From assembly GCA_017625535.1 (NCBI GenBank), contig JAGAKR010000017.1, positions 103,204-167,203 of the forward strand: DNA of 64,000 bases, given 5' to 3'. Shown here one piece after another: positions 9,252 through 17,722 of the stretch. Each line of letters starts with the position of its first letter. Position 1 is the stretch's first letter. A model generated the notes under the pieces. That model ran no database searches, was not told the origin of the DNA, and saw nothing but the letters and a program-made list of their open reading frames with translations. Both the position numbers and the translations under genes were made by a program. This stretch comes from Bacteroidales bacterium. Lineage in GTDB: Bacteria; Bacteroidota; Bacteroidia; Bacteroidales; UBA932.

Positions 9252-9349
9252 GAACGGGAAAGTGAATGGAATATGAAACATCATTACTCAAAATGAAAAA
9301 CAGCCCATACTCATCTGAATATGGGCTGCAGTTTTTCTTTCAAGAAGTT

Positions 9350-10870
9350 TTACTCCACCTTGCACTCTACTGTAACAACCTTGTTTTTGGCCAGGTTGTT
9401 TGTGATTGAGAGTTCTGCAGATTTGCCGTCTGCCGCAAATTTCCATTGGATGTGTATTGAGGTTACCCAGTTCACATAGTGGAATGAGGTGTTGAGGGTG
9501 TTTTTCTCCCAACCGTAGCTTGCAGAGGCATAGAATGGCCCCTCAAGTCCTTTCTTCCAATCTATAGGGTTCAAGGAGTATGGAGGGTACCCTGCAATTT
9601 CCGATGTTTCCCAGTTCCTGTAACCAAGTTTCTGGGTGTAAGTTGAGCCATCCTGCATAACAATGTGCATAAGCATCTGCTGTTTGCCCACTTTCTCCAG
9701 TGAAACCTCTTTCCAGCCATAATTTGCAATAGGTACATTTTTGCCCGGAATAACTATTTTCTTCCCGACAATTTTTTTCTCAACAGATGAAGCGGCCTTT
9801 CCTGCAGGAAGTTCAAGGGTATAGGCAGCCTGTTTTTTCTTCAGCAACTCATAATCCTTGCTTGCAGGGAGCGGACCATCTGCCAAGGCAGGAAGGAATT
9901 TGTCCCAGATAAGTCCTCTCTGAGGCTTGCCGTTGGTAAATGAAGCCTCTGTAAGTACTATAACCACATCTTTCTGAGGAACTACAATCACATACTGGCC
10001 AAGGGCGCCGTCAGCCCTTACTGCACTTGGATATTTGCACATCCAAACCTGATATCCATAGCCGTAGTCACCACCGTTGGCGTGTTTTGTACCCATCTGC
10101 TCAATCCATTCTTTTGATACCAGTTGTTTGCCGTCCCATACACCGCCATCGAGCCACATCTGGCCCACTTTGGCAAGTGATTCACTCTGGATATGCAAAC
10201 CCCAGCCACCGGTATTTATCCCCTCAGGGCTTATCTCCCAGTTCACCTCTGTAATGCCCATTGGACCAAAAAGTTTCTCCTTAAGGTATTCAAGTACGGT
10301 TTTGCCGGTAACCTTCTGCACAATTGCAGAGATCATATAGGTAACCATAGAATCGTATGCAAATACTTCTCCCGGTTTGTTTACTACAGGTTTTGAGAGG
10401 AATGTTTCCACCCAGTTGGTAACTTTTGCACGCATTCCCCAATCGGGTTTTATGCCCGACTGCATGGTAAGAAGGTCCTCCAGGGTCATTGCTGCAAGGT
10501 TTGTAGAGATACTGTCGGGAAGATGCTCAGGGAAAAATGCTGCAACCCTGTCTGTGAGGCGGAGCCTGTTCTCATCTATGGCAATTCCCACTGCAAGGCT
10601 CACAAGGGTCTTTGAACTTGAGTATTGGGTATGCCGGTACTCCGGTGCAAACGGTGCAGGATAGAATTCTCCCACAACTTTGCCGTGGCGCATTACAATC
10701 ATACTGTGAATGTCTGTGCCGGGCATTACGTGCAATGAGTCAAACAGGACAACAAGGGCCTTGGAAGGGACACCCTGCTCCTCTGGGGTGGAACGTGGAA
10801 GTTCATTTATCTGTGCATTTGCACCAATGGCCGTACAGGCCAGCAGAAGTATCAGAAAGAATCTTTTCAT
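9350..10870 (-). CDS. Secreted serine hydrolase, class C beta-lactamase/esterase fold
   Basis: 506 residues with an N-terminal signal peptide ending near A-N-A-Q (residue 20). The serine beta-lactamase-like module has the S-x-x-K motif at Ser84-Lys87 and the second-motif tyrosine in Y172-D-S174. About 150 extra residues follow the catalytic domain, as in many Bacteroidales 'serine hydrolase' proteins. Likely periplasmic or outer-membrane facing; members act as esterases, D-amino-acid peptidases or penicillin-binding enzymes, so the substrate is unknown. It is divergent from the MATE gene and lies inside the segment flanked by the inverted repeats. Confidence 0.85.
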   Translation of the reverse strand: MKRFFLILLLACTAIGANAQINELPRSTPEEQGVPSKALVVLFDSLHVMPGTDIHSMIVMRHGKVVGEFYPAPFAPEYRHTQYSSSKTLVSLAVGIAIDENRLRLTDRVAAFFPEHLPDSISTNLAAMTLEDLLTMQSGIKPDWGMRAKVTNWVETFLSKPVVNKPGEVFAYDSMVTYMISAIVQKVTGKTVLEYLKEKLFGPMGITEVNWEISPEGINTGGWGLHIQSESLAKVGQMWLDGGVWDGKQLVSKEWIEQMGTKHANGGDYGYGYQVWMCKYPSAVRADGALGQYVIVVPQKDVVIVLTEASFTNGKPQRGLIWDKFLPALADGPLPASKDYELLKKKQAAYTLELPAGKAASSVEKKIVGKKIVIPGKNVPIANYGWKEVSLEKVGKQQMLMHIVMQDGSTYTQKLGYRNWETSEIAGYPPYSLNPIDWKKGLEGPFYASASYGWEKNTLNTSFHYVNWVTSIHIQWKFAADGKSAELSITNNLAKNKVVTVECKVE

Positions 10871-10895
10871 GTTAAGATGTGTTTTATGTCAAACA

Positions 10896-10927
10896 CAAAT
10901 TTAGCCAGAAATTGGATTTGATTCAAG
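10896..10927 (-). promoter_or_regulatory. Promoter of the serine hydrolase gene
   Basis: On the minus strand: CTTG (complement of 10924-10927) and TAAATTTG (complement of 10896-10903), 20 bases apart. Predicted start near 10889, about 19 bases before the ATG at 10870. Confidence 0.6.
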
Positions 10928-10929
10928 TA

Positions 10930-10964
10930 TTTGGAGCCAATAATGGGCTTTTTTTGTACCTTTG
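10930..10964 (+). promoter_or_regulatory. Promoter of the MATE exporter gene, nearly leaderless
   Basis: TACCTTTG at 10957-10964 with TTTG at 10930-10933 (spacer 23, longer than usual). Transcription should start near 10970, leaving only about 3 bases before ATG 10973. This rules out the longer frame that begins inside the promoter. Confidence 0.6.
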
Positions 10965-10972
10965 CGCCCCGT

Positions 10973-12313
10973 ATGAACAGAGACGCCATAGATTTTCAGA
11001 ATGCACCGGTTTCCAGACTTTTCAGGAAACTGCTGTTGCCAACACTGCTGGGAACACTCTCAATTGCAGCTGTTACGGCAATAGACGGCATATTTATAGG
11101 CCACGGTGTGGGGGCTGATGGTGTTGCGGCTGTGAACATTGCAGTACCTATATACCAGATAATGTCGGGAATAGGATTGATGGTTGGAGTGGGATGTTCT
11201 GTGGCCGCGTCTATACATCTTTCGCAGGGGAAGGCCAAAGTTGCAAGATATAATGTTACCCAGGCAATTGTATCTACATCCATTCTGGCAGCCGTTGCGT
11301 GCGCGCTGGTATGGTGTTTCCCAAAGCAGACCGCATTGTTGCTGGGCTCTTCCCAAACACTGCTGCCGCAGGTGAAGGATTATCTTGTGTGGATAATGCC
11401 AAGTTTCATTTTTGAGATGTGGAGCCTTATAGGACTGTTTATAATAAGGCTTGACGGCTCGCCCCGCTATGCAATGTGGTGCAACGTAATAAATTCCATC
11501 CTTAATGCGGTTATGGACTGGGTGTTCATCTTCCCTTTGGATATGGGTGTAAAAGGGGCTGCCATTGCTACGGCAATAAGCATATCTGCCGGAGGAGTGA
11601 TGGCTCTGGCATACCTGCTGTTCTCAAAAGGAAAATTGAACCTTATACCCCTCAAGGCCAGTACCAAGAGCCTCATGCTGGCTTTGCGCAATGTAGGGTA
11701 CCATTGCAGGATAGGCTCTTCAACCCTGCTGGGGGAACTTACACTGGCAGTGTTCTTCTTTATCGGGAATCAGGTATTTATGCGTTACCTTGGGGACAAC
11801 GGAGTGGGGGCATTCGGCATTGCCTGTTATTATGCGCCGTTTTTCTTTATGGTAGGCAACTCAATAGCCCAATCTGCACAGCCCATAATAAGCTACAACT
11901 ACGGCATCTCCAGATGGGGCCACATTGCCCAGGCAAGAAGGCTGCTCCTTGGCACCTCTGCCCTGTTCGGGGTGGCAGTATCCCTGCTCTTCATTTTTAT
12001 TCCCGACAGCCTGGTGGCCCTTTTCATAGCCCCTTCAACCCCCGCGGCAAGGATAGCCATTGAAGGGTTCCCCTATTTTGCCGCGGGAATCATATTCTTT
12101 ATCCTGAATGTGGCAATCATTGGATACTACCAAAGCATAGAACAGGTAAAACGGGCCACTGTGATGGTTTTTCTGCGTGGACTGGTATTTCTGCTGCCAA
12201 GTTTCATTATGCTGCCCAAATTGCTTGGAATACCTGGAATATGGCTTGCAATGCCTCTTGCGGAGGCCCTTACCCTTGCCGTAATCACCTACATTCTCCT
12301 TGCAAAGAAATAA
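10973..12313 (+). CDS. MATE-family multidrug efflux transporter
   Basis: 446 residues from ATG 10973, chosen because the promoter -7 box ends 8 bases upstream. About 12 hydrophobic segments form two homologous halves. The N-terminal region has P-T-L-L-G-T-L-S-I-A-A-V-T-A-I-D-G-I-F-I-G, typical of the MATE DinF/NorM-like group. Such proteins export cationic drugs or metabolites using Na+ or H+ gradients. Its 3' end overlaps the convergent DoxX gene by 25 bases. Confidence 0.9.
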   Translation: MNRDAIDFQNAPVSRLFRKLLLPTLLGTLSIAAVTAIDGIFIGHGVGADGVAAVNIAVPIYQIMSGIGLMVGVGCSVAASIHLSQGKAKVARYNVTQAIVSTSILAAVACALVWCFPKQTALLLGSSQTLLPQVKDYLVWIMPSFIFEMWSLIGLFIIRLDGSPRYAMWCNVINSILNAVMDWVFIFPLDMGVKGAAIATAISISAGGVMALAYLLFSKGKLNLIPLKASTKSLMLALRNVGYHCRIGSSTLLGELTLAVFFFIGNQVFMRYLGDNGVGAFGIACYYAPFFFMVGNSIAQSAQPIISYNYGISRWGHIAQARRLLLGTSALFGVAVSLLFIFIPDSLVALFIAPSTPAARIAIEGFPYFAAGIIFFILNVAIIGYYQSIEQVKRATVMVFLRGLVFLLPSFIMLPKLLGIPGIWLAMPLAEALTLAVITYILLAKK

Positions 12314-12705
12314 TCGGCTGCAATTGAACCCGGCCCAAGGATGTACATTATAATGAAAATGAACAGATAAAGCAGGGCCATCTCCTTGGCTGAGAACGGA
12401 TCATTTGCGTGTACCACAAATGCAGCTATAATCATTGTGAAAATCATAGGAATCATTGAGAGCCTGTAGAGGAATCCTGTAATGAACCCCAATGTACAGA
12501 ACACCTCTGCAAAGATTGCCAGAGCCAGGGATACTGAACTGTTAAGCCCCATAACCCTTGGAAAAGAGTGTGACATTGCCCCAAAATTTGCCAGTTTCTG
12601 GAGTCCGTGGGTAAGGAACATTGCCCCAAAGGCAATCCTTGCCATTACAAGCATAACTGAAAGTCCAAAATTGTGGTAAGCCGGAAATAGAAAATCTCTT
12701 AACAT
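12289..12705 (-). CDS. DoxX-family membrane protein
   Basis: 138 residues from ATG 12705; an in-frame TTG eight codons upstream is possible but less likely. Four hydrophobic segments with R-I-A-F-G-A-M-F-L-T-H-G-L-Q-K-L in the first and a conserved A-E-V-F-C-T-L-G-F-I-T-G segment mark the DoxX family. Members are small membrane proteins linked to oxidative-stress and thiol metabolism in some bacteria; the reaction here is unknown. It overlaps the MATE gene tail-to-tail. Confidence 0.85.
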   Translation of the reverse strand: MLRDFLFPAYHNFGLSVMLVMARIAFGAMFLTHGLQKLANFGAMSHSFPRVMGLNSSVSLALAIFAEVFCTLGFITGFLYRLSMIPMIFTMIIAAFVVHANDPFSAKEMALLYLFIFIIMYILGPGSIAADYFFARRM

Positions 12706-12791
12706 AACTGGGTTTTCTTTCCCAAACAATCGGATATATGGGATTGTTCATCAGCTGTCTCACTCCACCCCCCCCGGTCTCCGGCCGCCTA

Positions 12792-12957
12792 CCCAAGAGG
12801 TTAGGCGAGTTGGGTTTGCCAGGAATGGCTTTGTACGCTCTATGGAGCCTGTTTGTGGCTAAGGGAGATTCTTAACCTCAAGTTAAATGATGAGGTTAGG
12901 GGATGCAATGCGCGCCAGAAAGCCTGTAGAGCGGTTTGAGTGGAACAACCTCTTGTT
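12792..12957. repeat. 166-base inverted-repeat element, copy B
   Basis: The reverse complement of copy A. One end reads CCCAAGAGGTT (12792-12802); the other, AACCTCTTG (12947-12955), has lost the final GGG. The internal TAACCTC/GAGGTTA hairpin and the CGCTCT(A)/(T)AGAGCG stem are kept. Copies A and B flank 3.5 kb holding exactly three genes. The gene-free stretch 12706-13139 contains this copy, a terminator hairpin (13050-13091) and a small AACAATC/GATTGTT inverted repeat at about 12725-12751. Confidence 0.8.
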
Positions 12958-13049
12958 AAAGCCTACAGAGTATATGGTGCGCAATTGAACTTTTTATTCA
13001 TGGCATTGTTATTTATATGAAATAGTTTTTTAAGTTAGGTTAAGTCGGG

Positions 13050-13091
13050 CAAACCCTGCAGCTTCGGGATGAGGTTGCGGGGTTTGTTTTT
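13050..13091 (+). terminator. Orphan intrinsic terminator
   Basis: Stem CAAACCCTGCA/TGCGGGGTTTG (13050-13060 with 13076-13086), a 15-base loop, then T-rich sequence on the plus strand. No plus-strand gene lies between the MATE stop (12313) and this site, so either a short RNA is made from about 12958-13050 or the terminator is left over from a lost gene. Confidence 0.6.
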
Positions 13092-13139
13092 GCACCTGCG
13101 CAAAATTGTCCCTATCTTCACATCCTCAATTTTAAGGTT

Positions 13140-13871
13140 ATGGAGAGTCTTTTCAGCAAGGTAAAATGTATTGCATTTGATGCGGATGATACCCTTTGGG
13201 TGAATGAACCATATTTCCGCAAAGCGGAGGAGGAATATTGTGCTGTATTGGAGCGTTTTGCCGGCAGGGAAGAGATCATTGATACCCTGTATGGGATTGA
13301 GATGAAGAACCTGGCCCCATACGGCTACGGAGCCAAGGCATTTACCCTTTCCCTTATGGAAACCGCAATCCTTTTCAGCAACAAAAGTGCTGTTCCACCA
13401 CTCACCCCATCAGAAATGCTGCGGATAATTGAAATAGGTACATCCCTGATAAATATCCCTATGGAAATCCTCCCCGGTGTGGAAGAGGTGTTGGAAGATT
13501 TGTCGGGAAGCGGGAAATATACCCTTGTGGTGGCCACCAAGGGGGATTTGCTGGACCAGCAGAGGAAACTGGAGCGTTCAGGTCTGGCAAAGTATTTTCA
13601 CCACATTGAGGTGATGAGCAACAAGGATGAAGCTGCCTTCAGCAGGCTTCTGGAGCACTTGGGCTGCCGCAATGATGAATTCCTTATGATTGGAAATTCC
13701 ATGAAATCAGACATCCTCCCCGTTCTTAATATTGGGGGGAATGCCATCTATATCCCGTTCCATTCAACGTGGGAGCACGAAAAGGTTGATGGGGAAGTGC
13801 AGCATCCAAACCTTTATGAATGCAATTCGTGCACAGAACTTAGAACTTCAGTTCCACTCCAAAGTTTATGA
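13140..13871 (+). CDS. HAD-superfamily hydrolase
   Basis: 243 residues. Motif I is D14-A-D16-D-T with the flanking I-A-F and L-W expected of HAD phosphatases; motif II is the T of V-A-T-K-G-D, and motif IV is in I-G-N-S-M-K-S-D-I. The cap insertion between residues 25 and 115 is helical (C1 type). Soluble phosphatase; substrate unknown. Its last 32 bases overlap the convergent DUF5686 gene. Confidence 0.87.
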   Translation: MESLFSKVKCIAFDADDTLWVNEPYFRKAEEEYCAVLERFAGREEIIDTLYGIEMKNLAPYGYGAKAFTLSLMETAILFSNKSAVPPLTPSEMLRIIEIGTSLINIPMEILPGVEEVLEDLSGSGKYTLVVATKGDLLDQQRKLERSGLAKYFHHIEVMSNKDEAAFSRLLEHLGCRNDEFLMIGNSMKSDILPVLNIGGNAIYIPFHSTWEHEKVDGEVQHPNLYECNSCTELRTSVPLQSL

Positions 13872-16380
13872 CCCAGGCGGTGGTTTTCTCGCCAAGGTAG
13901 TTGTGCCTGTGGTTGAGGCGCCAGTAGCTGTCTACCCTAAAGAGGCGGAAGATGTTGGTAATTCCAACTCCGGCTTCAAAGTAGGGTTTGCTTACTCCGC
14001 TCATTCCGGCAGGGAAGAGGAGATATGGCTGTGCAGCTCCCGGTGCAAATTGTCCGGTGGCAGGATCAGTATGGGATGAGATGTATTCTGCGCTTCCGTT
14101 GTTTTTGTCTTCCAGGGTTCCCACAACACCCCTGAATGATACCACTTCCCTCCATTTGAGTTTCTTGAGGAGCGGAATTTTGCCCAGGAAGAATCCTTTG
14201 AAGTTGTGTTCCCAGAACCATTGTACCCAGGTGTCTGATGCAAATTCGTAGAAATCCATACAGGCAAATGCACCTTCTGAGTTGAAGTAGGTACCGTTGC
14301 CTTCGTGCAATTTGAGGAACGGATATGGTACTTTGCCCCAAATTTTTCCTGCCTGAATCCTGAAGTATGATGTGCCAAGAGGTGGGAGGGCCAAGTCATA
14401 TCCAATCCCTATTTCACCCCTCAGGTAGTTGTAACTCCCTTTCCACAAATCTTTGAGCCCGGCCCTGATGTTGGCGGTGATTATAGGATAATCCGAGCCC
14501 AGATACATTTTGTCAAAATGGTCTCGGTTTACCATTTCATTCCAGCTGAGTCTGGCACCAAATCCTATGGAGGCGCTCCGTACGGCATTTACAATAGTGC
14601 TGTCGGGAGTATACATCTCCACATATCTGTTGCCGGCAATGCGGTTGATATCTGCGCTCCATATTGTGGTTATGCCGTCTGTCCACTCGTGTTCGTATGA
14701 AAGGCTGCCCCGGTTAACCATACTCAGGCGCTGGCTGTTCCCTTTGGAGAGGAGAGAGCCCATTATGTTTCCCTCTGTAAAGGCATCCGAACCGGCTCCC
14801 AACTGCAGGGCATCCCGGCGGTATGTTGCGGTAAGTTTGCGGGTGGGCTGCTTGCCAAGCATATATTCTACTGTTCCTCCACCTTTCCACTCTTTGTCTT
14901 TTGTGCCGTATGCGGCATATCCTCCAAGCCGTATCTTTTTGCTCCAGTCTGAGGTTGTGCGGATGCCGGCCTGAAATCTGGCCCCTTCAAGATTATTGAA
15001 ACTGAAGAGCTTGTAGTATGGGCCCAGTTCTATTTCCCCAAACTCATAATAGCCGCCAAACAGGGCGGAAACAATATTGTAGAGCGTGTTGTAGATCGGC
15101 ACATTCTGAATGGAATCCACCATATTGTATATGTTCTGCTCTTTTTGGGTAAGTGCATACGGGCGCTCCTTTTCCCAGTAGGCGGGGTCATTCTGCAACA
15201 CATTTTCATCAATCACCACATTTGTGTTGAGTTTTAGCACCTCTTTTGGAGTGGGCTGGTTAATGGCCACATCTGAGTAGCTTACCTCCCTGTGCCCAAG
15301 GAATGAGACAATCTTTGAGGAATCGCTCATTGTAACGGAGAAATCTGCATAGAGTTTCTCCCTTTTGTTGAACCAGGTGGAATCATTTACAAGCTGGTTT
15401 TCCACATCAATTGCCAAATCCCTTACCCAGTTTACGTTAAGCCCCTTTACCATCTTTACGTGGGCATCACGCAGGGCCATTGTGGTTGAGTCTATTGTAA
15501 ATTCACCGTCAAGCACCGGAGCGGATTTCATCTTTGGATGGAAACGGAGCTTGTAGGTCTTGCGTCCATCCACCTTCAGACTGTCTATAAGGTAATAGTT
15601 ATAGTACATGAAGCCGTGCTCGCTCAGGGGAGAGGCAAACTTTATGTAGAAGATGTCTATGTAGTTGTCATACAGGTTCACATTGGCATGCAGATGCCCG
15701 GTAAATTGGGCCAAAGAGTAATCTTCCTCTATTCCCGATATCCTGCTGGCATCTATGATTTCCCTGGAAAGGGGAGGGTCCTTCTGCCTGTAGTGCCTTG
15801 CCGATGACTCAGTAATCATTATGGGAAGGTATGGTATTCCCGATATGGCAGAAGTATCCATATAATCCTCCACAAACCCAAAGTTCTTCTTCAGGAACTT
15901 TATCTTCAGCAGGGGATCCACATTGGCAATGTCAAGTTCCATTTTGCTGTAGACTTTGCTCCGGGAACTCTCATATTCGTCGGGATTATTATATTTTTTC
16001 CTCTCATAGACCTTCTGCATAAAGGCCCTTACCTTCTTGTCATCTGCCTTTACGGTTACCCCTTCCAGCATTATGGAGAGGGGCTTGAGGACAAAATTAA
16101 GTTCTGTAAAGCCTCCTGGGGTTATCTTGCCTTCTGAACCCTCATACCCCATCATCTCTGCCTTTAATGTTGCAGGGACACTCTGGCGGGTCTCAATGGT
16201 GTACACCCCGTCAAAATCTGTGGTAACTCCCACAGTGGTGCCGGGAAACCATACATTCACAAAGGGGAGGGGCTCACCTGTAGTTGCATCCTTAACCGTA
16301 CCCTTAACCTTTGTGGTCTGGGCAATGGCCGCAGTGCTTATCAGCAGCAGAGACAATATGTAAAAAAAATACTTTTGCAT
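13840..16380 (-). CDS. DUF5686/carboxypeptidase-regulatory-like outer-membrane protein
   Basis: 846 residues with a signal peptide (about 20 residues, ending A-I-A-Q). Residues 22-105 form a carboxypeptidase-regulatory-like beta-sandwich (K-V-K-G-T-V-K-D-A-T-T-G-E-P-L-P-F-V-N-V) of the kind that precedes SusC-type barrels. The remaining long region, rich in alternating and aromatic residues and ending with a phenylalanine-terminated strand (E-L-K-F), suggests an outer-membrane beta barrel of the DUF5686 family. There is no TonB plug. It follows the thioesterase gene in the same direction but has a -7 box (TACTTTTG, complement of 16400-16407) of its own. Confidence 0.75.
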   Translation of the reverse strand: MQKYFFYILSLLLISTAAIAQTTKVKGTVKDATTGEPLPFVNVWFPGTTVGVTTDFDGVYTIETRQSVPATLKAEMMGYEGSEGKITPGGFTELNFVLKPLSIMLEGVTVKADDKKVRAFMQKVYERKKYNNPDEYESSRSKVYSKMELDIANVDPLLKIKFLKKNFGFVEDYMDTSAISGIPYLPIMITESSARHYRQKDPPLSREIIDASRISGIEEDYSLAQFTGHLHANVNLYDNYIDIFYIKFASPLSEHGFMYYNYYLIDSLKVDGRKTYKLRFHPKMKSAPVLDGEFTIDSTTMALRDAHVKMVKGLNVNWVRDLAIDVENQLVNDSTWFNKREKLYADFSVTMSDSSKIVSFLGHREVSYSDVAINQPTPKEVLKLNTNVVIDENVLQNDPAYWEKERPYALTQKEQNIYNMVDSIQNVPIYNTLYNIVSALFGGYYEFGEIELGPYYKLFSFNNLEGARFQAGIRTTSDWSKKIRLGGYAAYGTKDKEWKGGGTVEYMLGKQPTRKLTATYRRDALQLGAGSDAFTEGNIMGSLLSKGNSQRLSMVNRGSLSYEHEWTDGITTIWSADINRIAGNRYVEMYTPDSTIVNAVRSASIGFGARLSWNEMVNRDHFDKMYLGSDYPIITANIRAGLKDLWKGSYNYLRGEIGIGYDLALPPLGTSYFRIQAGKIWGKVPYPFLKLHEGNGTYFNSEGAFACMDFYEFASDTWVQWFWEHNFKGFFLGKIPLLKKLKWREVVSFRGVVGTLEDKNNGSAEYISSHTDPATGQFAPGAAQPYLLFPAGMSGVSKPYFEAGVGITNIFRLFRVDSYWRLNHRHNYLGEKTTAWVINFGVELKF

Positions 16381-16441
16381 CCCAAGTTATAAAGAGCTGC
16401 AAAAGTATTTCATTTTCTCCAAATTCAGTGGTCTCAAATGG

Positions 16442-16897
16442 CTAAATTATATTCCATTTTTCTTTCCACTTTATGAAAAATTCCGGTGTGTTTATCTCTA
16501 TTTCGTTGTCTTCAACGCGGGTGAAGACCTGAAGGCTGCGGCCGAGGGCGGTTATGGCCATGTCGGATTCCCTGTAGATGACATATTCCATAAGGATTTT
16601 GGCCCCTTTGGTGTTTACAAAGCGGGTCTCCACAATGGCGGTGTCGCCGTGTTTGAGGGGCATTATGTAGTCCACCTCAAGTTTTACAATTGGGATGTAG
16701 TACCCTTCGTCTGTAATTGTGGTGTAGCTGAGTCCCCCGAATTCGCGTCCGAAGGCCTCGCGTCCGTCTTCAAAGTAGCGGGTGTATTCCCCGTGCCATA
16801 CAACGCGCATGGCGTCAACTTCGCTGAACCTTACCCTGAATGAGTGCCTGTTCACAAGCGATGGTTCCTGAAGTTCCAATCTGTGAATTCTTGCCAT
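16442..16897 (-). CDS. Hot-dog acyl-CoA/acyl-ACP thioesterase (YbgC/4HBT type, ApeK-like)
   Basis: 151 residues from ATG 16897; a TTG at 16942 directly after the LolA stop would add 15 residues without similarity. The 4HBT catalytic stretch V-D-A-M-R-V-V-W-H-G-E-Y-T-R-Y-F-E-D is clear near residues 20-40. Family members hydrolyse thioesters of CoA or ACP. As the last member of a ketosynthase/ACP/LolA/MMPL operon it matches the thioesterase position of aryl-polyene clusters, where it would release or edit the chain. Confidence 0.85.
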   Translation of the reverse strand: MARIHRLELQEPSLVNRHSFRVRFSEVDAMRVVWHGEYTRYFEDGREAFGREFGGLSYTTITDEGYYIPIVKLEVDYIMPLKHGDTAIVETRFVNTKGAKILMEYVIYRESDMAITALGRSLQVFTRVEDNEIEINTPEFFIKWKEKWNII

Positions 16898-16942
16898 AAT
16901 TTCTTTTTTACCCGGAACAATCCAAAGGGGCGGATTGTTCAA

Positions 16943-17539
16943 TTATTTGAACTCCTTTACAGGGGTGTCATATACGGTGTAGTTGCCGTTTGGCTCCACC
17001 ATCTTCATTACGCACAAAGAGAAGTCCTTTTTGCTGTAACTGAGCACCAATTCAACATACTGGCTCTTTGCCCCTTTTCCTTTGGCAAGGGTGAAGGTGT
17101 AGTATTTTGGGGTATCCTCAAATTTTATTGTGGCGTTGTTCTCTGCTGCTACAGCCGCCACATCACCGCCCACACTGTAAAGGAGGGTGTTCTTGAGGGT
17201 TGCCATACGGCCGTCACCTTTTACATTTGATGAGCGTTTCTGTTTGCCGCTTATCATTGTAAGTGCATCGCCGTTGATGTCAAGCAGGTCGCCTGCAGGG
17301 GTGGTGTATTCCATCTTCAATTTGTCGGGACGGGTATATGTAAGGTTTCCTTCAGATACCAGTTCCTTCTCCATCATTACCATGTTTGCAGTTTTGGTAA
17401 ATTTGCAGGTAATGGTGCTGTATTTTGCATTTGCATCTGCAATCTTCTTTATTGCAGCGTCACACTCAGGTGAGTTCTGTGCATTTGCAGCAAATACCGC
17501 TGCAAAAAGCATTGCTATACAGGTAATAATACTTTTCAT
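16943..17539 (-). CDS. LolA-like periplasmic lipoprotein/lipid carrier
   Basis: 198 residues from ATG 17539, with a signal peptide ending A-N-A-Q. LolA half-barrel features are visible: an initial helix with D-A-A-I-K-K-I-A-D-A, the F-T-K-T segment, G-x-L-T-Y-T-R-P-D-K-L-K-M-E-Y, and the central L-D-I-N-G-D-A-L-T-M. In aryl-polyene operons a LolA homologue (ApeL) is thought to carry the lipid-like product from inner to outer membrane. It is separated from fabG by a 139-base palindromic element. Confidence 0.82.
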   Translation of the reverse strand: MKSIITCIAMLFAAVFAANAQNSPECDAAIKKIADANAKYSTITCKFTKTANMVMMEKELVSEGNLTYTRPDKLKMEYTTPAGDLLDINGDALTMISGKQKRSSNVKGDGRMATLKNTLLYSVGGDVAAVAAENNATIKFEDTPKYYTFTLAKGKGAKSQYVELVLSYSKKDFSLCVMKMVEPNGNYTVYDTPVKEFK

Positions 17540-17578
17540 CTGCATTTATGTTTGATCACTTCTATTGTTTATGTTTTG

Positions 17579-17717
17579 TTGCACAATGTCTTTTGCCGGC
17601 AAAGTTTGAAGCCACGGCTTGCAGTCTCCTCTGCTTCGTCATTGCGCAAGCGCAATAACTCGCAACCGTCGAGTGATGCCGCGGCAGTTCAAACTTATGC
17701 CTTATGACATTGTGCAA
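17579..17717. repeat. 139-base palindromic element inside the operon
   Basis: Perfect 12-base terminal inverted repeats TTGCACAATGTC (17579-17590) and GACATTGTGCAA (17706-17717). Pairing continues inward with GGCAAAGTTTGAA against TTCAAACTTATGCC and GCCACGGC against GCCGCGGC, so almost the whole element folds on itself. The centre holds TTGCGC-AA-GCGCAA. It is unrelated to the 166-base repeats. Best read as a MITE/REP-like insertion between fabG and lolA; it could also process or attenuate the transcript. Confidence 0.75.
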
Positions 17718-17722
17718 TAATA

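Noticed and set aside
12725-12751. AACAATC/GATTGTT inverted repeat near the DoxX gene start as a terminator or operator
   Set aside because: The stem is short with a long loop and no T-run, and it is not repeated elsewhere; too weak to call.
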